Source of the DNA: Sphingobacterium puteale
GTDB lineage: Bacteria; Bacteroidota; Bacteroidia; Sphingobacteriales; Sphingobacteriaceae
Direction: 5' to 3'
DNA: 64,000 nt
Assembly: GCF_003627955.1 (NCBI RefSeq)
Contig: NZ_RBWS01000015.1
Span: forward strand, 1-64,000
The notes beneath the pieces were generated by a model. The model was not told the origin of the DNA, searched no databases, and saw only the letters and a list, made by a program, of their open reading frames with translations. This document shows positions 36,430 through 45,083 of the stretch, piece after piece. Positions within the stretch are counted from its first letter, which is position 1. Each line of letters begins with the position of its first letter. A program made the translations under genes and the position numbers.

Positions 36430-36460
36430 TCAAAAGCGTACATTTCAAAACACGAGCTCA

Positions 36461-36513
36461 GATATTCTATACAATCATATTGGATAGAATATCACCTAAG
36501 ATCGAAAGATCTT
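36461..36513. repeat. Two extra hairpins between convergent genes
   Basis: GATATTCTAT (36461-36470) pairs with ATAGAATATC (36484-36493). Then AAGATC and GATCTT (36498-36513) pair around a GAAA loop. They precede the main terminator and may add termination or protect the 3' end of the DMT transporter transcript. Confidence 0.5.
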
Positions 36514-36534
36514 GCAATGGAGTTTTTCTTTAGT

Positions 36535-36570
36535 AAAAAAAGGCAATCTTATAGAAGATTGCCTTTTTTT
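36535..36570. terminator. Bidirectional terminator between DMT transporter and mtaB
   Basis: A perfect 16-bp inverted repeat, with A7 at one end and T7 at the other, ends both transcripts. Confidence 0.88.
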
Positions 36571-36591
36571 GAATGTATAATTCTTAAAAAA

Positions 36592-37914
36592 TTAATGTGC
36601 TAATGTTTCAGGAACCTCCTCGACTTCTACTTCACAAGTATCTGTTACTTCCATAAATTTGACTGGTACAACCTCGTTCACCAATAACGGATCATACACA
36701 GTCCTCACCTTGACATAATTTTTAGAGAAACCGTGCATATAACCATCTTTTTCATCTGCTTCGAACAGGACATCTCCCTGAGCTCCAAGCTGTGATTCAT
36801 AAAAAGCGCGACGTTTCTTCTCTGAAAGAATATGCAGCATCTTACTTCTATCACTACGTTGTGCTCCGGGCACAGCTCCTTCCATTTGGGCTGCAATCGT
36901 ATTTTCACGTTCCGAATAGGTAAAAACGTGCAAATAGGAAATATCCATATCGTTCAGAAAATTATAGGTATCGATAAAGTCCTCGCGCGTTTCTCCAGGA
37001 AATCCAACAATCACGTCAACACCTATACAACAGTTCGGCATTAATGACTTGATGAATTCCACACGTTCAGTATAAAGCTCCCGTTTGTATCTCCGGCGCA
37101 TCAGACCCAAAATCTTGTTGCTTCCTGACTGTAATGGCATATGAAAATGCGGAACAAATCGCTTAGATTGTGCCACAAACTCGATGATATCGTTTGAAAG
37201 AAGATTAGGTTCAATAGAAGAAATACGTATCCGATCAATACCATCCACCTCATCCAGGGCTTTTACCAAATCCAGAAAGCGGTCTTCACGCTTACCATCC
37301 CGAATACCAAAATCACCAATATTAACCCCTGTCAATACGATTTCTTTTACACCCGAAGCAGCAATTTCTTCCGCTTGCTTGACAATCTCTTCAATCTTTC
37401 CTGAACGGCTTCCACCACGTGCCAAAGGGATTGTACAGAAAGTACATGAATAGTCACATCCATCCTGTACTTTTAAAAAGGTACGCGTACGGTCGCCAAT
37501 GGAATAAGCCGACACAAATTGATTGGTTTCATCAATCGGGCCATTATAAACAATTGTTTTTTCCTGTTTGGTCAAGTCATTGATATGTTCAATAATATTA
37601 AATTTCTCAGCAGCCCCCAATACCATATCTACCCCAGGAATCTCCGCGATCTCCTTTGGTTTTAGTTGGGCATAACAACCAACAATGGTAATATAGGCAT
37701 TCGGAGAGTGCTTTAAAGCTTCTTTGACCACTTTTCTACACTTCTTGTCAGCATTGTCCGTTACAGAACATGTATTGATTACATAGACGTCCGCACGGCT
37801 ATTGAACGCTGTTGTATCATAGCCCGCATCCTTAAATAAACGTCCTATGGATGATGTCTCCGAATAATTCAGTTTACATCCAAGTGTATAAAAAGCTACT
37901 TTTTTATTCTCCAT
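36592..37914 (-). CDS. mtaB: tRNA t6A37 methylthiotransferase
   Basis: MtaB is a radical-SAM enzyme that adds a methylthio group to t6A37 of tRNAs reading ANN codons. The 440-residue protein starts MENKKVAFYTLGCKLNYSET; TLGCKLN separates MtaB from MiaB. The N-terminal cluster cysteines are C in GCK, NTCSVTDN and VGCYAQ. DGCDYSCTFCTIP is the radical-SAM CxxxCxxC. A TRAM-like tail ends the protein. The ATG at 37914 is chosen over a TTG at 37926, because a TAATTTTG box (37923-37930) lies just upstream. TsaB, which helps make the t6A substrate, is also encoded in this window. Confidence 0.95.
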   Translation of the reverse strand: MENKKVAFYTLGCKLNYSETSSIGRLFKDAGYDTTAFNSRADVYVINTCSVTDNADKKCRKVVKEALKHSPNAYITIVGCYAQLKPKEIAEIPGVDMVLGAAEKFNIIEHINDLTKQEKTIVYNGPIDETNQFVSAYSIGDRTRTFLKVQDGCDYSCTFCTIPLARGGSRSGKIEEIVKQAEEIAASGVKEIVLTGVNIGDFGIRDGKREDRFLDLVKALDEVDGIDRIRISSIEPNLLSNDIIEFVAQSKRFVPHFHMPLQSGSNKILGLMRRRYKRELYTERVEFIKSLMPNCCIGVDVIVGFPGETREDFIDTYNFLNDMDISYLHVFTYSERENTIAAQMEGAVPGAQRSDRSKMLHILSEKKRRAFYESQLGAQGDVLFEADEKDGYMHGFSKNYVKVRTVYDPLLVNEVVPVKFMEVTDTCEVEVEEVPETLAH

Positions 37915-37930
37915 AATATTTTGCAAAATT

Positions 37931-38271
37931 ACATTTTTTTTCAGTAACCCTTCTTATCATTTTAAGTTTTGACTTTCTCGTTATAAGGATTTTCCTTAGT
38001 TTTGACTATCTTGAAAGGTTGGATGCGCTAGAAGATTTAAATTTTATAGCTAAAGACAGATACTGCATCCACTGGTTATGGTTTTAATGCAATTTGGATA
38101 TAGAAGGGCGTGTAAATTTTCATCTAAGCTAGATGCTTCTAGCAAGGGAAGTTTTAACCGAACAGCATAAATCCTGCTGGTGCAGCTAAAAGCACACACC
38201 TATAATAGTAAGCAGTAGAACATACAGATACAGACCTCGGATATTAAGCATTTAATAAATAAAACTTACAA
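37931..38271. other. Intergenic region between mtaB and thyA
   Basis: About 340 bases hold no supportable gene. A short hairpin, GCTAGA/TCTAGC with a TGCT loop, lies at 38128-38143. No promoter box with a good match was seen for thyA. Confidence 0.4.
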
Positions 38272-39093
38272 ATGAAACAATATTTAGATTTACTCAGACA
38301 CGTATATACGAATGGTGTTGTAAAAACGGATCGTACCGGAACAGGTACCAAAAGTGTCTTTGGTTATCAGATGCGTTTCAATCTTCAGGAGGGATTCCCG
38401 CTAGTAACAACAAAGAAATTGCACTTGCGATCAATTCTTCACGAGTTGATCTGGTTTTTGAAAGGTGAAACCAATATTCAGTATTTAAAAGAGAATGGGG
38501 TGAGTATCTGGGATGAATGGGCTGACGAGCAGGGAAACCTAGGCCCTGTTTACGGTTCGCAGTGGCGCTCTTGGCCAACACCTGATGGCCGTCATATCGA
38601 TCAGATCACACAGGTTATCAACCAGCTAAAAAATTCACCGGATTCCCGCCGCATTATTGTATCGGCATGGAATGTTGCTGAAATCGAAAACATGGCCTTG
38701 CCTCCTTGTCATGCTTTCTTTCAATTTTATGTAGCACCAGCACAGCCTGAGAAAGGGATTTTGAAGCCGCAATTATCCTGTCAGCTTTATCAACGTAGCG
38801 CCGACATATTTTTAGGTGTGCCTTTCAATATTGCCTCTTATGCCCTGTTGACGATGATGGTGGCACAAGTCTGTGATATGGAAGCAGCAGAATTTATCCA
38901 TACATTAGGTGATGCGCATATTTATAGCAATCACTTTGAACAAACGGAGTTACAATTGAGCCGCGATCCAAAGCCATTGCCACAAATGAAGATAAACCCA
39001 GAGGTGAAAGATATTTTTGATTTCAAATTCGAAGATTTCGAATTGCTGAATTATGAATCACATGCTCATATCAAGGCGCCGGTTGCAGTTTAG
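38272..39093 (+). CDS. thyA: Thymidylate synthase
   Basis: ThyA methylates dUMP to dTMP with methylene-tetrahydrofolate, producing dihydrofolate. The 273-residue protein is nearly the length of E. coli ThyA. Markers are the phosphate-binding TDRTGTGTKSVFG, the catalytic C146 (MALPPCHAFFQFYV), SCQLYQRSADIFLGVPFNIA and HTLGDAHIYSNH. The folA gene 71 nt downstream recycles the dihydrofolate, so the pair forms a functional operon. Confidence 0.98.
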   Translation: MKQYLDLLRHVYTNGVVKTDRTGTGTKSVFGYQMRFNLQEGFPLVTTKKLHLRSILHELIWFLKGETNIQYLKENGVSIWDEWADEQGNLGPVYGSQWRSWPTPDGRHIDQITQVINQLKNSPDSRRIIVSAWNVAEIENMALPPCHAFFQFYVAPAQPEKGILKPQLSCQLYQRSADIFLGVPFNIASYALLTMMVAQVCDMEAAEFIHTLGDAHIYSNHFEQTELQLSRDPKPLPQMKINPEVKDIFDFKFEDFELLNYESHAHIKAPVAV

Positions 39094-39164
39094 GAAAACC
39101 GCTAAGAAGCTGTCCTGTACGCAACATCACTTTATACAACAGAACTAATCTACACGACACAAAA

Positions 39165-39659
39165 ATGAGTAACCCAACGATCACATTAATCGTAGCTGCC
39201 TCGGAAAACAATGCAATCGGCATCAATAACCAGATGCCTTGGCATTTACCAAATGACTTTAAATATTTTAAAAGAAACACCATTGAGCATTCTGTCCTGA
39301 TGGGCAGAAAAACTTTTGATGCAATCGGCAAAGCATTGCCTGACCGTAGGAATATTGTCATCACGCGTAATGCTAATTTTCAGGGAGAGGATATTGATGT
39401 TGCCAACAGTATCCAAGAAGCACTTCTATATTGCCGTGACGAGCGTGAAGTATTTATCATCGGTGGAGCAAATATCTATCAACAGGCTTTACCATTGGCA
39501 AACAAAGTACTTTTAACAAGAGTACACACAACAATTCAGGGAGATGCGTTTTTTTCCGAACTATCATCGGAAGAATGGGAACTAGTTTCCGCGGAACCAC
39601 ACCAGGCCGATGATAAACATGCCTTCGATTATACTTTTGAAGTGTATAATCGCAAATAG
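39165..39659 (+). CDS. folA: Dihydrofolate reductase
   Basis: This 164-residue enzyme reduces dihydrofolate to tetrahydrofolate with NADPH and is the trimethoprim target. Its residues fit the family: IVAASENNAIGINNQMPWHL (Met20-type loop) followed by PNDFKYFKRNT with the active-site Asp, VLMGRKTFDAIGKALPDRRN for NADPH binding, and FIIGGANIYQQAL. It belongs functionally with thyA upstream and is followed after 8 nt by a serine hydrolase gene. Confidence 0.97.
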   Translation: MSNPTITLIVAASENNAIGINNQMPWHLPNDFKYFKRNTIEHSVLMGRKTFDAIGKALPDRRNIVITRNANFQGEDIDVANSIQEALLYCRDEREVFIIGGANIYQQALPLANKVLLTRVHTTIQGDAFFSELSSEEWELVSAEPHQADDKHAFDYTFEVYNRK

Positions 39660-39667
39660 CCATTGGA

Positions 39668-40915
39668 ATGTTTAAATATTTATCGCTCGTTTTTATTTTA
39701 CTTATGTCCAAGACATATGCTCAGAAGGTAGATACGGTTTATCTCGAAAAATTGCTTCAGAGCCGTCCTGATTTATTTCAACAGCTATTAAATCATCCGA
39801 CAAAACATGAAGTGCAGATCCTCTACACTCAAATTGATCGCGATCAATCCAATGTCCCACATTTCAGGTCTTATAGTTATCGACTAAACCCCAATTGGTA
39901 TTTCTATCCAGCAAGCACCGTAAAATTGCCAACGGCAATCTTAGCATTGGAAAAAATTAATGATTTGCATATTGAAGGATTAACTGGAGATACTCCCCTG
40001 CGCATAGATTCCGCTTTTGAAAAGCAAACCAAGGTATCCGTAGATGAATCTGCGGCCAACGGGCTGCCATCTATCGCTCAATATGTCAAAAAAATATTAT
40101 TGACCAGTGACAATGATGCCCAAAATAGATTGTTCGAATTCATTGGCCGTGCCGAATTAAATGCAAAACTCAAAAAATATGGCACAAAATATAGCCGAAT
40201 TGTCAACCGCCTCGCTATTGGAGACAAGGGAATTTGGGCCAAGCATACCAACCCGTTCACTTTCTATCTGGACGACCATATCCTCTATCAGCAAAAAGCG
40301 CAATTCGATCCCAAGGATTATGATATCAAGTTAGCCAATACCCTGCAGGGGAAGGGCTACATGAATGATAAGGATCAGCTTATCCATGAACCGTGGAGCT
40401 TTGAAGGTTTAAATGTATATGCGTTGGAGGATCAACAATTGATCCTAAAAAAATTATTATTTCCTGAAGCGTTCAAAAGCAAAGAGAGATTCAATTTAAA
40501 AAAGGAAGATTATAACCTACTCTATGACTACATGTCCCGCTATCCGTTTGAATCGGACTTTCCAAAATATGATCCCATAGAATTCTGGCCAACATATAGC
40601 AAATTGCTGTTCTATGGCCGTGAAAAAGATACCGTGCTGAATCCTAATATCCGAATATTCAATAAATATGGCGATTCCTATGGTTATAATATTGATAATG
40701 CTTATATCGTAGATTTTGAACATGGCGTAGAATTTCTCCTTGCTGTAGTAATTCAGTCGAATGAAAACGGTATTTACAACGATGGCATTTATGAATACGA
40801 AACCGTCACCTATCCATTTTTGAAAAACATCGGTCAGCTTCTCTACCAGGAAGAGCTAAAACGAACAAAAAAAATCAAACCCGATTTGTCCAGGTTTGAT
40901 TTCAGAAAATTATAG
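39668..40915 (+). CDS. Beta-lactamase-like serine hydrolase
   Basis: This 415-residue exported protein has a signal peptide to about residue 18 (ending KTYAQ). The serine-hydrolase core has SxxK (S83-K86 in YPASTVKLPTA) and SDN (147-149 in LLTSDNDAQN), as in class A beta-lactamases. The third motif, KTG in true lactamases, appears as KYG in FNKYGDSYGYN. The E166 loop is not obvious. Great length, an unusual third motif and location behind thyA-folA argue for a chromosomal hydrolase of unknown substrate rather than a resistance enzyme. The gene starts 8 nt after folA. Confidence 0.75.
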   Translation: MFKYLSLVFILLMSKTYAQKVDTVYLEKLLQSRPDLFQQLLNHPTKHEVQILYTQIDRDQSNVPHFRSYSYRLNPNWYFYPASTVKLPTAILALEKINDLHIEGLTGDTPLRIDSAFEKQTKVSVDESAANGLPSIAQYVKKILLTSDNDAQNRLFEFIGRAELNAKLKKYGTKYSRIVNRLAIGDKGIWAKHTNPFTFYLDDHILYQQKAQFDPKDYDIKLANTLQGKGYMNDKDQLIHEPWSFEGLNVYALEDQQLILKKLLFPEAFKSKERFNLKKEDYNLLYDYMSRYPFESDFPKYDPIEFWPTYSKLLFYGREKDTVLNPNIRIFNKYGDSYGYNIDNAYIVDFEHGVEFLLAVVIQSNENGIYNDGIYEYETVTYPFLKNIGQLLYQEELKRTKKIKPDLSRFDFRKL

Positions 40916-40951
40916 AAAACAGCTTTCAGAATCTGAAAGCTGTTTTCTATA
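40911..40951. terminator. Long bidirectional terminator
   Basis: A perfect 20-bp inverted repeat (40911-40930 with 40932-40951) separates the serine hydrolase from the convergent membrane-protein gene and overlaps the stop codons at both ends. Confidence 0.88.
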
Positions 40952-41423
40952 CAATATATTCTTGTTCCTGATTGATCCAGGGATATTCATTTTTATGCAG
41001 CCAAAAATAATACGGAATTAATAATAGTCCTTCGAGAGGAATCCTTATAACACCGGAATTTATCAGGCAATCAACGATGAGAATGCTATAAAAAATAATA
41101 CTTATCAGTACATCTATCTTTCCATACGAAATGGCCCTGCCTTTCTCAAACCAAAACATATAAGCCACTACGACTTTAAATAGCATAGATAGATTGCCAA
41201 GCACAACGACCGGACTTTTAAAATTTACAATTTCAAACCGTAGCTGATACACTCCAAGAATAACCGCCTCGCCCTGAACCAATGACAATAACATTAACAG
41301 AATCAAGAAAAACGCATTGACAGTAACTACCCAGCAAAACAGCTTCATCCACCAAGGCAGTAAATTTCTGCGTTTTATCTTGTTTAAACCAAAATTCCCT
41401 GTCTTTTCAAAAAAATCCGTCAT
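40947..41423 (-). CDS. Hypothetical membrane protein
   Basis: This 158-residue protein has about four membrane segments (FCWVVTVNAFFLILLMLLSL at 29-48, then near 65-90, 100-118 and 122-140). It starts 4 nt after the ddl stop and is therefore in the ddl operon. No family is recognised and there is no conserved charged motif in the membrane. The stop codon lies within the terminator stem. Confidence 0.75.
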   Translation of the reverse strand: MTDFFEKTGNFGLNKIKRRNLLPWWMKLFCWVVTVNAFFLILLMLLSLVQGEAVILGVYQLRFEIVNFKSPVVVLGNLSMLFKVVVAYMFWFEKGRAISYGKIDVLISIIFYSILIVDCLINSGVIRIPLEGLLLIPYYFWLHKNEYPWINQEQEYIV

Positions 41424-41427
41424 AGCA

Positions 41428-42435
41428 CTAATGTCCCTGCAAAGCGCTTTCGATCAATTCACCATAAAAGTCACCTTCTTTCATACCAAAAGCACGTACC
41501 TGTTGCGGGATAAAACTTTGCGCTGTCTGCCCGGGAATTGTATTGATCTCAATGAAATAAAAATTGTCGGTCTCACTTTCCAAAAAGAAATCCACACGCA
41601 CCATACCTTTACAGTTCAACCTAACATAAATTTCCTTCAGAATACGTGCAGCGCGCTCTCGCTGTTCCACGCTCAGGTCCGCAGGCGTAATTTCCTCCGC
41701 CAGACCAGGAACATATTTGGCTTCAAAGTCAAAAAATTCACGTGTCGTACGAACCTCCGTTGCAGGCAATACAACCAATTCTCCCTTTGCATTTCGAAAT
41801 ATTCCTTCCGAGAATTCGCGTCCGGTCACAAATTCCTCAACAATAACCTGTTTTCCCGTATTTTCGGCATCGAAAGCCTTATCAATAGCTTCCTGTAGCT
41901 GAGCCGATTCTTTGACCTTCGTCATCCCGATACTACTTCCCCCAGCATTAGGTTTCACAAAATACGGAAGGGAAAGATTGCTTTCCACGGCGCTGACTGC
42001 TTCCGCCCGCTGTGATTCAAATAATAAAACTGATTTGGCCAGATGTAATTCAGGAATATTACTTAAAATCGCTTTGGTATAGCCTTTATTCATCGTTAAA
42101 GCTGAAGTCAGCGCATCGCATGAAGTATAAGGAATATCCAGCAAATCAAAGTAGCTCTGTAGTCGTCCATCCTCCCCCGGTACGCCATGTACCATAATAA
42201 AAGCAAGGTCAAAATTTATCGTTTCTCCAAGTAGTGGTAAGGTAAAGTTTTCGCGCAGAACAGGATGCTGCTGACCGTCTTTATCTGTATAAAACCATGC
42301 TTCTTTTGATATGGTAATCGGGTATACATCGTATCTCTCATGATCAAGTTGAGAATAGACAAAAGCGGAACTTTTAAAAGAAACTTCGGCTTCCTCTGTA
42401 TAACCTCCAGTTATTAATGCTATTTTTGCTTTCAT
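41428..42435 (-). CDS. ddl: D-alanine--D-alanine ligase
   Basis: Ddl joins two D-alanines for cell-wall precursor synthesis. The frame opens at 42477, but MKAKIALITGGYTEEAEVSF at 42435 is the family start, and a TATATTTG box (42457-42464) lies 21 nt upstream. The 335-residue ATP-grasp protein shows MVHGVPGEDGRLQSYFDLLD, LPYFVKPNAGGSSIGMTKVK, VIVEEFVTGREFSEG and the metal-binding FYFIEINTIPGQTAQSF. It is transcribed away from the PASTA-mltG operon, also a cell-wall cluster. Confidence 0.96.
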   Translation of the reverse strand: MKAKIALITGGYTEEAEVSFKSSAFVYSQLDHERYDVYPITISKEAWFYTDKDGQQHPVLRENFTLPLLGETINFDLAFIMVHGVPGEDGRLQSYFDLLDIPYTSCDALTSALTMNKGYTKAILSNIPELHLAKSVLLFESQRAEAVSAVESNLSLPYFVKPNAGGSSIGMTKVKESAQLQEAIDKAFDAENTGKQVIVEEFVTGREFSEGIFRNAKGELVVLPATEVRTTREFFDFEAKYVPGLAEEITPADLSVEQRERAARILKEIYVRLNCKGMVRVDFFLESETDNFYFIEINTIPGQTAQSFIPQQVRAFGMKEGDFYGELIESALQGH

Positions 42436-42456
42436 AAATTTTAGCGATTCGAATAG

Positions 42457-42464
42457 CAAATATA
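42457..42464 (-). promoter_or_regulatory. ddl -7 box
   Basis: Minus-strand TATATTTG, 21 nt before the ATG at 42435, decides the ddl start. Confidence 0.5.
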
Positions 42465-42551
42465 ATTTGCTATACACGGAAAAACGAATAATTTTGTGAG
42501 GAATAATTTTATTTAATCATTCTGTAAAACTGGCTTCAATATTGCGGTTCT

Positions 42552-43538
42552 ATGCAGAATTCATTTTTATCAAATACAGTAATGTCCAAAGTCGTACAAT
42601 ATCTTCAGACGCCCGCGTTCAGAAAAAATCTCATTGCCGCTTTCGTTGCGATAATCTGCCTATTTCTTGCGGTATATGTCGGGCTGAAAATATATACCAA
42701 ACATGATGAATCCATTGCAGTTCCAAAAATAAAGGGACTTCATATCAACGCAGCCATCCAAGCGTTGGAAGATGCGGGACTAGAATATCAGATTGACTCC
42801 GTTTACCAGATGGATGCCAAACCTGGCCTGGTGATCGAACAGGACCCTGAGCAAGGATTTCACGTGAAATCCGGTCGTACAATATATCTAACAATTATCA
42901 CGCAAGTAGCACCTGAGGTCTCTTTTCCAAATATCAAAGATAAAACACTGATCGAAGCAACAGCTATTTTGAAAAATCACAATCTTAAAATTGGTGATAC
43001 CTCTTATGTCGCAGATATCGCCAGAGATATTGTTTTAGATGCCCAATTTGCGGGTCAATCCATTCGAAATGGACGTATGATCCCGAAAGGTTCACGAATA
43101 GATCTTATCCTTGGAAATGGCCTTGGAGCAAATGAAGTTGAAATTCCCAATTTGGTCGGACTTCCGCTAAATGAAGCTAAATTTGCACTTACGGGTGCCG
43201 GACTTGGTCTGGGAACGGTCACTTACGATCCAAATGTGACTGATACGACAACAGCCGTTATCAGCGCGCAATCTCCGGGTATAGAGAAGGGATTAACGAG
43301 CTTAGGGGCTAAAATAGATGTAACCCTTTCGTTGATGGCACCGACACCTACAACTGGTACTCCTGGAACAACAACAACGCCTAAGCCACAGGGAAATCCG
43401 ACACCGTCAAATCCTCCTGCGGCGAAACCCGCGGCTCAGGGAAAAACAACAACAAATAATCCTCCTGCCAAAGCGACAAATACAACACCTCCAGCAGGCC
43501 AGAAAAAGGAAAATAAAAGTAATAGTTTAGGCTTCTAA
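42552..43538 (+). CDS. PASTA-domain membrane protein
   Basis: This 328-residue protein has a short cytoplasmic part, one membrane segment at about 27-47 and three PASTA domains at about 52-118, 120-190 and 192-262 (IPNLVGLPLNEAKFALTGAG is a typical unit). A Pro/Thr-rich tail of about 60 residues follows. PASTA domains bind peptidoglycan or related muropeptides, but here no kinase or PBP is attached. A second ATG lies at 42582. It is followed by mltG, so a role in sensing or anchoring cell wall is plausible. Confidence 0.9.
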   Translation: MQNSFLSNTVMSKVVQYLQTPAFRKNLIAAFVAIICLFLAVYVGLKIYTKHDESIAVPKIKGLHINAAIQALEDAGLEYQIDSVYQMDAKPGLVIEQDPEQGFHVKSGRTIYLTIITQVAPEVSFPNIKDKTLIEATAILKNHNLKIGDTSYVADIARDIVLDAQFAGQSIRNGRMIPKGSRIDLILGNGLGANEVEIPNLVGLPLNEAKFALTGAGLGLGTVTYDPNVTDTTTAVISAQSPGIEKGLTSLGAKIDVTLSLMAPTPTTGTPGTTTTPKPQGNPTPSNPPAAKPAAQGKTTTNNPPAKATNTTPPAGQKKENKSNSLGF

Positions 43539-43634
43539 AATTATTTTTGAAACCTTTACAAACATCAGATTGTTTGCATAAAAATGATTCGGATGTATGC
43601 GAAAGTTTCATTATTGATATAAAAAATCATTCTG

Positions 43635-44675
43635 ATGGAAAATAAAAAAGGAATACCGAGTTGGTTAAAAATTGTTGCATTAATTGTCATCGTTATCGGA
43701 GGTTATTTTGCATGGACATTTTACAAGGCTTTTTTTGCCTCAAATGTTTCTGGAGAAAAGAAATACCTTTATATTCATGAAGGCGCAAAATACGAGGATG
43801 TGCTCAAATCAATTCAAGATTCTAGTCTTCTGGATGATATCGCTTCATTTGAACGTGCCGCCCAATATAAAAAGTACGAACAAAGCGTAAAACCGGGCCG
43901 TTATCTATTAAGTCCGGGAATGAACAATCGACGTCTGATCGGTAATTTAATAGGTGGTTATCAGGAACCCGTAAAATTCAGGTTTGCCAATGTAAGGCTA
44001 AAAGAAAATATGGCGGCCTTATTAGACAAAAATTTTGAAGCAGATTCAGCACAATTTATTGCGGTATTGAATGATGAAGCTACCGCTCAAAAATTTGGTT
44101 TTACCAAGGAAAATTTAATTTCAATTTTCATTCCAAATACCTACGAAATTTACTGGAATACAAGCCCAGAAAAGGTTATTGCGCGTTTCGATGACGAATG
44201 GAAAAAGTTCTGGAATACGGACCGTATTGCGAAAGCCAAAGCACTTAACTTAACGCCACAACAGGTCAGCACATTGGCCTCCATCGTCAAAGGCGAGGCG
44301 TTGCATCAAGACGAAATGCCTATGATTGCCGGCCTCTATTTAAATCGTCTAAAAAAAGGAATGCTTTTACAGGCAGATCCAACAGTGATCTTTGCGAACA
44401 ATGACTTTACCATCAGAAGGGTCTTAAATAAGCATTTAAGAACCGACAACCCATACAATACGTACATCTATAGAGGCTTGCCCCCAGGTCCTATTTCTAT
44501 TCCAAGTATTGCAGCTATTGATGCGGTCCTAAACTTTAAACAACACGATTATATCTATATGTGTGCAAAAGATGATTTCTCCGGATACCATAATTTTGCG
44601 AAGACAGAAGCAGAACATCTGATCAATGCGCGCAAATTCCAGCAAGCCTTAGACGCAAGAAATATTAAAAAATAA
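43635..44675 (+). CDS. mltG: Endolytic murein transglycosylase
   Basis: MltG cuts nascent glycan strands at the outer face of the inner membrane and sets their length. The 346-residue protein has a membrane anchor (about 12-32), a LysM-like domain and the YceG core. Markers are IPNTYEIYWNTSPEKVIARF, the catalytic Glu in SIVKGEALHQDEMPMIAGLY, LQADPTVIF and YIYRGLPPGPISIPSIAAID. The stop shares one base with the start of the next gene (TAATG). Confidence 0.96.
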   Translation: MENKKGIPSWLKIVALIVIVIGGYFAWTFYKAFFASNVSGEKKYLYIHEGAKYEDVLKSIQDSSLLDDIASFERAAQYKKYEQSVKPGRYLLSPGMNNRRLIGNLIGGYQEPVKFRFANVRLKENMAALLDKNFEADSAQFIAVLNDEATAQKFGFTKENLISIFIPNTYEIYWNTSPEKVIARFDDEWKKFWNTDRIAKAKALNLTPQQVSTLASIVKGEALHQDEMPMIAGLYLNRLKKGMLLQADPTVIFANNDFTIRRVLNKHLRTDNPYNTYIYRGLPPGPISIPSIAAIDAVLNFKQHDYIYMCAKDDFSGYHNFAKTEAEHLINARKFQQALDARNIKK

Positions 44676-45082
44676 TGTTTGTATTTGATCATCAGATTCG
44701 TGTCCGCTATGCAGAAACAGACCAGATGGGCTATGTCTATTATGGCAATTATGCTGCATTTTATGAGATAGCACGAACGGAAATGCTGAGAAGTACAGGA
44801 ATATCCTATAAAGAACTGGAAGAAATGGGCATTATGCTGCCTGTTACAGAGATGAAAACCAAATATCTCAAACCAGGTAGGTATGACGACCTGATAACGA
44901 TCCGGGTAACGATACGTAAGAAACCAGCGGTTCGTATTATTTTTGAATACGAACTGTTCAACGAAAGTGGTGAATTACTCAATCAAGGCGAGACAACATT
45001 GGTGTTTGTCAATATGGAAAAAAACAAACCATGTATGCCCCCGCAGATCTTTCTGGATAAGATGAGTAAATACTTTAACTGA
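44675..45082 (+). CDS. YbgC/FadM-type acyl-CoA thioesterase
   Basis: This 135-residue hotdog-fold protein carries the 4HBT signature RVRYAETDQMGYVYYGNYAA with the active-site Asp, then FYEIARTEMLRSTGISYKEL and MLPVTEMKTKYLKPGRYDD. It hydrolyses short or aromatic acyl-CoA esters. The start overlaps the mltG stop by one base, and the YihY gene begins 1 nt after its end, so translation is probably coupled. Confidence 0.93.
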   Translation: MFVFDHQIRVRYAETDQMGYVYYGNYAAFYEIARTEMLRSTGISYKELEEMGIMLPVTEMKTKYLKPGRYDDLITIRVTIRKKPAVRIIFEYELFNESGELLNQGETTLVFVNMEKNKPCMPPQIFLDKMSKYFN

Positions 45083-45083
45083 T

